Origin: DATMNI01 sp035570275
GTDB lineage: Bacteria; Acidobacteriota; Terriglobia; Bryobacterales; Bryobacteraceae
Assembly: GCA_035570275.1 (NCBI GenBank)
Contig: DATMNI010000203.1
Span: 1 to 13,921 of the forward strand
DNA length: 13,921 nucleotides
Direction of reading: 5' to 3'
Within the stretch, counting starts at the first letter, position 1. Each line of letters opens with the position of its first letter. Made by a program: the position numbers and the translations under genes. The notes beneath the pieces were generated by a model. It worked only from the letters and a program-made list of their open reading frames with translations. It searched no databases and was not told where the DNA came from. Of the stretch, positions 6,361-11,416 are shown in pieces.

Positions 6361-7754
6361 TACTGAATCAGATACTGCTCCAACTTCCCGCCTGACACGG
6401 TGAGCGTGCTCAGGCGCAGTGACTTGTCCTTGAACTTGATGTCGAAATGGCGGTACGTCATCCCGCCGCGCAGCTCCACTGCAGTCTGCTTCAAAGATTC
6501 CGGCGGTCCCAGCGCCTTCAGGCTGGCCGAGGCGTCCTCTAGAACCTGACGGGTGAAAAAGGCATCCGCATTGGAGGTCAGCAGGCCCTGATCGATCTTG
6601 CCTTCCAGCAATCCGTCGAAAATCTGCCGCGCTTGTTGCAGCGCCCGATCCGCCTGCGGATCTGCCGCCTCCGTCAACAGCAGCGGCGCGATCTGATTCG
6701 TGATGGTTCCGGGCGCGCCGGAGCCGTCCGCATTGGCGAACACCACGACGGCCGCACCTTGATCCGGCCAGACGGTGTTCGAGCTCACGAACCCGGACAC
6801 CGCGCCGCCATGAGCCAGCCTGGCGTGCCCGTTGGCGTTCGACACGGACACTCCTAACCCGTAGTTGGTGGGCGTGCCATTGCGCAGGCGCATCGGAGTG
6901 GTCATGGCTTCGAGCGACGCGGGCTTCAGCAGCTTATGTTCCATCAGGGCGACGTCCCACAGCGCCAGGTCGTGCGCCGTCATCGCCAGTTCCCCGGCCG
7001 CATACAGCCAGCCGCGGCCCTCCGGCAGCGCCGGCCGCGGAGGACCCAGTGCAAATCGCGTATAACCCGCGGCGTCCGACGGCCCCAGCGTCTGCTCGTC
7101 CAGGTCGATGGCACTGGTCATTCCCAGCGGTCGCAGGATGCGCTTCGCCAGGAAGGCGAAGAAAGGGCCGCCGGTGACCCGCTCCACAATCCGGCCCGCC
7201 ACCGCGTAGTTCGTGTTGCTGTACTGCCAGCGCGTGCCCGGGTCGAAATCCAGCGGCTTTCTGGCCCACTGGTCGAGTATGCTCTCGGGCGTCACCGGCT
7301 GCTGCATGAACGGCGCCACGTAGTCCTGCGGGTAATAGTCCTGGTATCCGGAGGTGTGCGAGAGCAACTGGCGGATGGTGATCTCCCCCGCCCGCGTCAG
7401 GTTGGGGAGGTAGCGCGAAACCTGGTCGTCGAGTGACAACTTGCCATCCTGGACCAGCAACAGGATGGCGCCCGCCAGGAACTGTTTGCTGACCGAGCCG
7501 ATGCTGTAGCGCATGTCTGGTTGAGCATCCGTGGCCGGATCCAGCCGCGACTTGCCGTAGGCCTTCTGGTACGCGACCTTGCCAGACTGCACGATGGCAA
7601 GGGAAAGACTGGGCGTGCCGCTCTCGGTGAGCGCTTTGGCGGCGATCTCATCAATCTTGACCGCCGTGGCGGATGGCATCTGCGCGGTGAGCGCGCTGGC
7701 GGCCGTAAACAGCAGGGCCGCGGAAAGATTGAGGAACAAGCACGATGGACGCAT
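6360..7754 (-). CDS. Secreted serine beta-lactamase-family hydrolase (class C/penicillin-binding-like)
   Basis: The protein has 464 aa. The start ATG at 7754 gives a clear signal peptide (MRPSCLFLNLSAALLFTAA, cleavage near ALTAQ). The frame extends to 7877 but that part overlaps the upstream gene. The fold is the PF00144 beta-lactamase family, with S87-V-S-K90 as catalytic SxxK, Y178-S-N180 as YxN and HGG at 315-317 in place of KTG. LLSHTSGYQDYYPQDY and FDPGTRWQYSNTNYAVAG are also typical. The final ~100 residues (QIFDGLLEGKIDQGLL to the end) form an extra C-terminal domain seen in many esterase/peptidase relatives. Such proteins are usually periplasmic esterases, D-aminopeptidases or beta-lactam hydrolases; the substrate cannot be read here. 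It follows the TIM-barrel gene by 28 nt, probably in one transcript. No clear ribosome binding site is seen. Confidence 0.93.
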   Translation of the reverse strand: MRPSCLFLNLSAALLFTAASALTAQMPSATAVKIDEIAAKALTESGTPSLSLAIVQSGKVAYQKAYGKSRLDPATDAQPDMRYSIGSVSKQFLAGAILLLVQDGKLSLDDQVSRYLPNLTRAGEITIRQLLSHTSGYQDYYPQDYVAPFMQQPVTPESILDQWARKPLDFDPGTRWQYSNTNYAVAGRIVERVTGGPFFAFLAKRILRPLGMTSAIDLDEQTLGPSDAAGYTRFALGPPRPALPEGRGWLYAAGELAMTAHDLALWDVALMEHKLLKPASLEAMTTPMRLRNGTPTNYGLGVSVSNANGHARLAHGGAVSGFVSSNTVWPDQGAAVVVFANADGSGAPGTITNQIAPLLLTEAADPQADRALQQARQIFDGLLEGKIDQGLLTSNADAFFTRQVLEDASASLKALGPPESLKQTAVELRGGMTYRHFDIKFKDKSLRLSTLTVSGGKLEQYLIQ

Positions 7755-7782
7755 CGGTAATAACTTGAGTGAGTAACTCGAT

Positions 7783-8877
7783 TTATAGTGCCGCCAGCAC
7801 TTCCTTATACAAGTACTTCGACCCTTCCACGCCATCCCAAGGCCCGTCTTCGTACTCCAGCGCGAACGTGCCCTCAAATCCGCCGGCGATCATGATCTTC
7901 ACCGACCGCTTCACGTCGTTGTCTTTCCAGCGATTCCAATACTTGGCGTGAACGTTGGTGTGGGCATACGGAGCCAGCGACTTCAACCCGTGGTACATCA
8001 GGTACTCGTGCTCCCAGTTGCAGAAGTCGGGCGATGCCTCGCAGAACGGGCTGTTCACCGCGTCCACAATGATCCGGATGTTGATGGGATTGGCCGTCAG
8101 CCCCCAGTGGTTTTCCAGCGTCACCTTCACCCCCACCTTGGAGCCGTGATCAGCCATGGCTTTGAACGACTCGATGCAGTTGGCCAGGTACTTCTCAATG
8201 TCGTTATTCCGAGGGTAGTCAGCAGTGGCCACCGGTACCGGCGCGAGGCGCGGCCCGCCGCTGTTCACCCGCATCGATTTCGCGCCGATGATCTTGGCGC
8301 CGTCCAGCCACTTCCTGGCGACTTCAATTCCAGCCTTGCGCTTTTCCTCGTCGGGTTCGCAAATATCGCGCGGCGCGTTGTTGGAAATGTGCTGGCACCG
8401 GGTGCCGGTCGCAGCCATCTTTTCCGCCAGCCTGGTGAGCCAGCGTTTGCCCGATTCGCTGGCAGGGTCGAATTCGCGCGTGGTGCGCGTGGCGGTGCCT
8501 ACCATCAGCGGCACCTCAACGTACATGCTGTCGTCTGCCACATCGCCGAACAGGCCGGAAAACAGGTCCATGTGGGTCACGCCCGGGAAGTTGTCCTTGG
8601 TGAACTGGGGCATGTCGAGCATGGTGATCTCGCCATACTTCTTCTTCAGCTCGGCGGTTCGCGGGTTGGCGCCGAAACTCATGCGGCTCTTGAAAATGAA
8701 ACGGAGCGGCCACGTGTTGGAGGCGATGCGGTCCAGTTTCTGCTTTTCCGTGAGCGGGCTGGCCGCCGCCTGCTGGGCCGGGGCCAGAGCCAGGCCGGTG
8801 GCGCCGATACCGGCCCCGGTGGCCTTGAGAAAATTCCGCCGGTCCAAATGGAGACCGCTACCCTGTTGTTGATCCAT
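7783..8877 (-). CDS. Tat-exported sugar phosphate isomerase/epimerase-like TIM-barrel protein
   Basis: The protein has 364 aa. The start ATG at 8877 is preceded by AGGAAGGAG. The N-terminus is a twin-arginine signal (LDRRNFLKATGAGIGATGLA, R13-R14) ending near AAAS at residue 40, so the folded protein is probably exported, perhaps with a cofactor or metal. The body fits the xylose-isomerase-like AP-endonuclease 2 family. Candidate metal or catalytic residues are E255 (VTLENHWG), D284 (ASPDFCNW), H310 (NVHAKYWN) and E341/E343 (FALEYEDGPWDG). Family members isomerise or epimerise sugars or related polyols; the substrate here is unknown. It is probably the first gene of a two-gene unit with the downstream hydrolase. 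Confidence 0.9.
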   Translation of the reverse strand: MDQQQGSGLHLDRRNFLKATGAGIGATGLALAPAQQAAASPLTEKQKLDRIASNTWPLRFIFKSRMSFGANPRTAELKKKYGEITMLDMPQFTKDNFPGVTHMDLFSGLFGDVADDSMYVEVPLMVGTATRTTREFDPASESGKRWLTRLAEKMAATGTRCQHISNNAPRDICEPDEEKRKAGIEVARKWLDGAKIIGAKSMRVNSGGPRLAPVPVATADYPRNNDIEKYLANCIESFKAMADHGSKVGVKVTLENHWGLTANPINIRIIVDAVNSPFCEASPDFCNWEHEYLMYHGLKSLAPYAHTNVHAKYWNRWKDNDVKRSVKIMIAGGFEGTFALEYEDGPWDGVEGSKYLYKEVLAAL

Positions 8878-8912
8878 GCGTTTGCACTCCTTCCTCAGGT
8901 CTTTTGTGCCCG

Positions 8913-8942
8913 AATATAGCACACGCGTCTCTGCTCTGTGAC
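8913..8942 (-). promoter_or_regulatory. Candidate promoter of the TIM-barrel gene (extended -10)
   Basis: On the minus strand TGCTATATT is an extended -10 (TGn plus TATATT at 8913-8918). GTCACA at 8937-8942 matches the -35 consensus at 4 of 6 positions with an 18-nt spacer. Transcription would begin about 30 nt upstream of the start codon at 8877, leaving room for the AGGAAGGAG ribosome binding site. Confidence 0.5.
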
Positions 8943-8966
8943 TTCCCCTGGCGAGCGGCGTAACTG

Positions 8967-9092
8967 TCAGGCTTGGCTGGCCATCGAGATAAGCTGGTAA
9001 CCGAAGTCTTTGGCCGCTTGCAGCCAGGCTTTGATGCGAACCTGCTGATACCGTTTTTCGGAGGCTGCGGCGCGCTGCGATAGCGCTGCCAT
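8967..9092 (-). CDS. Small unassigned ORF, possible gene or gene remnant
   Basis: The frame encodes 41 residues from ATG 9092 (MAALSQRAAASEKRYQQVRI, then KAWLQAAKDFGYQLISMASQA). It stays open upstream to about 9160, where an in-frame TAA stops it. The residue mix (alternating Ala/Gln/Lys/Arg with AWLQAAKDFGYQL) looks like a real amphipathic helical protein, not a shadow frame, and no overlapping gene explains it. No good ribosome binding site is seen, so it may be the tail of a decayed gene or a small protein with a non-ATG start. I do not recognise it. The rest of 8878-9286 holds the promoter on the left and twin hairpins on the right. Confidence 0.35.
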   Translation of the reverse strand: MAALSQRAAASEKRYQQVRIKAWLQAAKDFGYQLISMASQA

Positions 9093-9167
9093 GCGGCCGG
9101 CGATCCCGGGAGCTTTTCCTGACGCAATAGCCAAGGAGCGGCCCGCAGTTCCGGCGCGGGTTACACT

Positions 9168-9190
9168 TTATAAACGCAACTATCGTTGCG
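9168..9190 (-). terminator. Hairpin with short T tract (second of a tandem pair)
   Basis: On the minus strand CGCAAC-gata-GTTGCG (9175-9190) forms a perfect 6-bp stem with a 4-nt loop, followed by TTTATAA. It lies about 100 nt past the stop of the gene ending at 9287 and 54 nt beyond a near-identical hairpin. It may be a backup terminator. Confidence 0.4.
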
Positions 9191-9223
9191 GTGCTTGGAC
9201 AGAAATAGAAGGAGTTACTGACG

Positions 9224-9244
9224 AAAAGCGCAACTAAGCTTGCG
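9224..9244 (-). terminator. Hairpin with T tract after the secreted hypothetical gene (first of a tandem pair)
   Basis: On the minus strand CGCAA-gcttag-TTGCG (9229-9244) is a 5-bp stem followed by CTTTT. It is 13 of 16 identical to the hairpin at 9175-9190, the differences being confined to the loop region. It is the nearest terminator candidate for the gene ending at 9287. Confidence 0.4.
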
Positions 9245-9286
9245 TTTGCCCGCGTCTTGCGTCCTTCAGGGAGTTACCCGAATTCT

Positions 9287-10099
9287 TCATTCGGTGACTG
9301 CCTGCTTCCGATGCAAGAACTTCTTCTCCAGGTGCTCCAGATCGGGCCAGAATTCGGACATCAGGTTGCCCATCATGCCGCCGGTGAAACTGGTGCTCAG
9401 CCGGCCGAGCATCACCGAGCCGCGCACGCTGGCCGCGGGGTAATACAGGTTGGACGCGGCGATTCCCATCATCGTGCCAAACACCCCGGAGGCATTGAAC
9501 GCGGAAGCGCCCGAATCCTGCCGCGCAATCACGATCCGGCTGGCGGAATAAACCACGCGCTTCAGCACGCCTGTTCCCGGTCCCTTCCGATAGTAGCGGG
9601 GATCCTGGTGCAGCAGGTTTGCCAGCAGCCCGGCGCTGAAGATGTTCTGGGTTCCAAAATCGGCGAGTGCCGCGCCAAACCGTTTTCCGTAAGCCGGCCC
9701 GCCTTCGCCATACTTCGGCGTCTGGTTGCCCATCTGCGAAAAAGCCGCGGCCATAGCCGCACTGGCGATGTTGAACGGGTCCACGTTTTCTTTGATCGCC
9801 AGGCTCCACTTCTGTTTCGGCGTCAGAGGCACAAATGCGGCATTCGGATCCCTCACAGTCTGGAAGTCGGGAATGACACCCATGATGCGGTTGGCGCCGA
9901 TCGGGGTTACCGCCGTAACCGGGCTGACGGGAGTTACCGGAATTACTGGTTCCGGAAGGAGAGCGGCGATCGAGCTATCGTCTGCATCGCGGGCATCGTG
10001 GACCGGCAACTGTGCGTTGGCGCCAGACACAAGTGTTGCGGCTAGAACCAGTGCACCCCAGATATCGGATCGCGAGATCACTCTATCATGGTGGCACAC
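9287..10099 (-). CDS. Secreted hypothetical protein, likely envelope-associated
   Basis: The longest frame starts with GTG at 10099 and gives 270 aa; a second GTG at 10081 (VISRSDIWG) is also possible and neither has a strong ribosome binding site. A signal peptide is evident (DIWGALVLAATLVSGANAQ). Next comes a low-complexity Pro/Val/Thr linker (PVIPVTPVSPVTAVTPIG, about residues 50-68). The conserved-looking body contains LTPKQKWSLAIKENVDPFN, LLHQDPRYYRKG, SASRIVIARQDSG and GMMGNLMSEFWPDL. I have the impression of a lineage-specific Acidobacteriota family, from memory only. The Gly/Ala-rich helical stretches could associate with membrane. No enzymatic motif is visible. It lies 47 nt downstream of the nucleoside hydrolase. 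Confidence 0.82.
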   Translation of the reverse strand: MCHHDRVISRSDIWGALVLAATLVSGANAQLPVHDARDADDSSIAALLPEPVIPVTPVSPVTAVTPIGANRIMGVIPDFQTVRDPNAAFVPLTPKQKWSLAIKENVDPFNIASAAMAAAFSQMGNQTPKYGEGGPAYGKRFGAALADFGTQNIFSAGLLANLLHQDPRYYRKGPGTGVLKRVVYSASRIVIARQDSGASAFNASGVFGTMMGIAASNLYYPAASVRGSVMLGRLSTSFTGGMMGNLMSEFWPDLEHLEKKFLHRKQAVTE

Positions 10100-10146
10100 G
10101 AAACCATTCTTTGGTTACCTCACCTGGAAGTAATGACTATAAAGAG

Positions 10147-11112
10147 CTATGCTAACGCCGCATAAAGTGCCTTTTTCCAGCGGGCGTTGTCGATGCTCCA
10201 TACCACCTGAGCCGGCGGCACCCGTTTGAGCACACTACTCCATACGGTACGATTGCGCTCATCGGCCGCCACGCCCAGGCGGTCCACCACGGTCATTCCC
10301 CTGGTCAGGTCGCTGCTCACCTCGACATCCACAAGGTGCCGGCTAACCGCCGTGCAGACTGTGGGGTCCAGGGCGATACACATCGCCACCGGGTCCGGCA
10401 GCGAGATTCCGGTCTCGCCGGTCTGAATCCGATAGGCCTCCATGGCGCGGGAGTTGCACTCCACCGCAAAGCGGGCCAGCGGCGTGCCCAGCGACGAGGC
10501 ATATTCGATGTCTTCGGCGCTGAGAACGGCTTCGCCGCGGCAGAGGTGCCAGCCCGCCAATTCAATGGGAAGCCCCGACCGCAGCACCACGCGCGCGGCC
10601 TCCGGGTCCACCCAGATGTTGTACTCGGCCGCCGGCGTCACGTTGCCTTCGCAACAGGGGTTACCGCCCATGACCACGCACCGGCTCACGTTTCGGGCGA
10701 TGCCCGCCACTTTCGAAAGCGCCAACGCCACGTTCGTCAACGGGCCGAGGGTCACCAGGACGATTCCAGGATGCGCCTGGATGGCCGCAACAATCGCGTC
10801 CACCGCATGGCCTGGTTCGGCGGAGCGCGCTGGAGCCGGATACCCGCGATCGCCCAGGCCGTCTTTTCCGTGGAACCAATCGGCCGGCGCGTGCTCCCGC
10901 CAGATCGGACGCGCCGCGCCGCCATACACCGGAACATTCGAACCGCAAAGTTGCGCGACGTATAACGCGTTCCTGGTTGCCTGCTCCACCGGCACGTTTC
11001 CCGCGACCGTGGTGATGGCGCGGACGTGAACATCCGGAGCGCGGAGCGCCATGATCAGCGCCACGGCGTCGTCGGACGCAGTGTCGGTGTCGATGAGGAA
11101 ATCCCGAGGCAA
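10147..11112 (-). CDS. Inosine-uridine-preferring nucleoside hydrolase family protein
   Basis: The protein has 321 aa, the usual family length (about 310-330). The signature near the N-terminus is FLIDTDTASDDAVALIMA, with Asp ligands D8, D10, D14 and D15 for Ca2+ and ribose. Further family motifs are TVAGN (35-39), HGKDGLGD (81-88), VTLGPLTNVALAL, VVMGGN (146-151), AAEYNIWVDPEAA (161-173) and LPDPVAM with D240. It should hydrolyse the N-glycosidic bond of ribonucleosides, releasing base and ribose in the cytosol; there is no signal peptide. The start is a TTG at 11112, the only start codon between an in-frame TGA and the DTD motif. The residue before D240 is Pro where classic IU-nucleoside hydrolases have the catalytic His, which suggests a different subgroup or substrate. 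Confidence 0.93.
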   Translation of the reverse strand: MPRDFLIDTDTASDDAVALIMALRAPDVHVRAITTVAGNVPVEQATRNALYVAQLCGSNVPVYGGAARPIWREHAPADWFHGKDGLGDRGYPAPARSAEPGHAVDAIVAAIQAHPGIVLVTLGPLTNVALALSKVAGIARNVSRCVVMGGNPCCEGNVTPAAEYNIWVDPEAARVVLRSGLPIELAGWHLCRGEAVLSAEDIEYASSLGTPLARFAVECNSRAMEAYRIQTGETGISLPDPVAMCIALDPTVCTAVSRHLVDVEVSSDLTRGMTVVDRLGVAADERNRTVWSSVLKRVPPAQVVWSIDNARWKKALYAALA

Positions 11113-11141
11113 AGAATCAGAATATCATCGGCATACATTCC

Positions 11142-11189
11142 GGGCGGGCCGCTTGCTGCCGCATCGGGCGGGGCGCTCGCTGCCGCATC
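11142..11189. repeat. 24-bp tandem duplication
   Basis: Two adjacent 24-bp units (11142-11165 and 11166-11189) agree at 22 of 24 positions, both ending CGCTGCCGCATC or TTGCTGCCGCATC. They sit just upstream of the nucleoside hydrolase start and abut the palindromic repeat. Replication slippage is the simple explanation. Confidence 0.75.
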
Positions 11190-11194
11190 GCGCA

Positions 11195-11237
11195 GGCGGA
11201 TTAACAATCCGCCGCCGATTCACAATCGGCCCCACAA
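11195..11237. repeat. Double-hairpin palindromic repeat, copy 2
   Basis: This copy has the same layout and size as that at 56-98. Hairpin A is GGCGGATT-aac-AATCCGCC (11195-11213), hairpin B is GCCGATT-cac-AATCGGC (11214-11230), then the CCCACAA tail (11231-11237). Hairpin A keeps its stem with a new loop. Hairpin B has changed both arms together so that pairing is kept. Here it is intergenic, between divergent genes. Confidence 0.75.
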
Positions 11238-11252
11238 ACACCTCCGGGAACC

Positions 11253-11282
11253 TTGACAAAACCGTGAATCGGCGGCAATACT
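11253..11282 (+). promoter_or_regulatory. Candidate sigma-70 promoter of the TonB-dependent receptor gene
   Basis: A perfect TTGACA (11253-11258) is followed after 18 nt by AATACT (11277-11282), which matches TATAAT at 4 of 6 positions. The right arm of a 13-bp inverted repeat (11264-11276) lies in the spacer. Transcription would start near 11289, giving a leader of about 128 nt before the ATG at 11417; no riboswitch or clear hairpin was recognised in that leader. Confidence 0.5.
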
Positions 11283-11416
11283 CTAAGGCAAAGCTTAATG
11301 GGGACTAGAGAATCAGCGCGTTACAAAACAGCTACAGACCCTCGTTCGTTCCGCCTAACCGGGAGCTCCGTTCGCTCTCCTAAACCACCAGAAGCTCAGT
11401 CAAAGGAGAACATTTC

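Noticed and set aside
6123..6395. 90-residue plus-strand ORF in the gene-free stretch
   Set aside because: It reads through the palindromes and into the antisense of the hydrolase 3' end; composition and lack of a ribosome binding site give no support. A decayed insertion-sequence end remains possible but unproven.
7948..8919. 323-residue plus-strand ORF
   Set aside because: It is antisense to the Tat-exported TIM-barrel gene and made of His/Arg/Val/Gly-rich sequence without motifs.
11195..11276. Possible CRISPR-like repeats
   Set aside because: Only palindromic arms and one tandem duplication are present, with no regularly spaced repeats or unique spacers.
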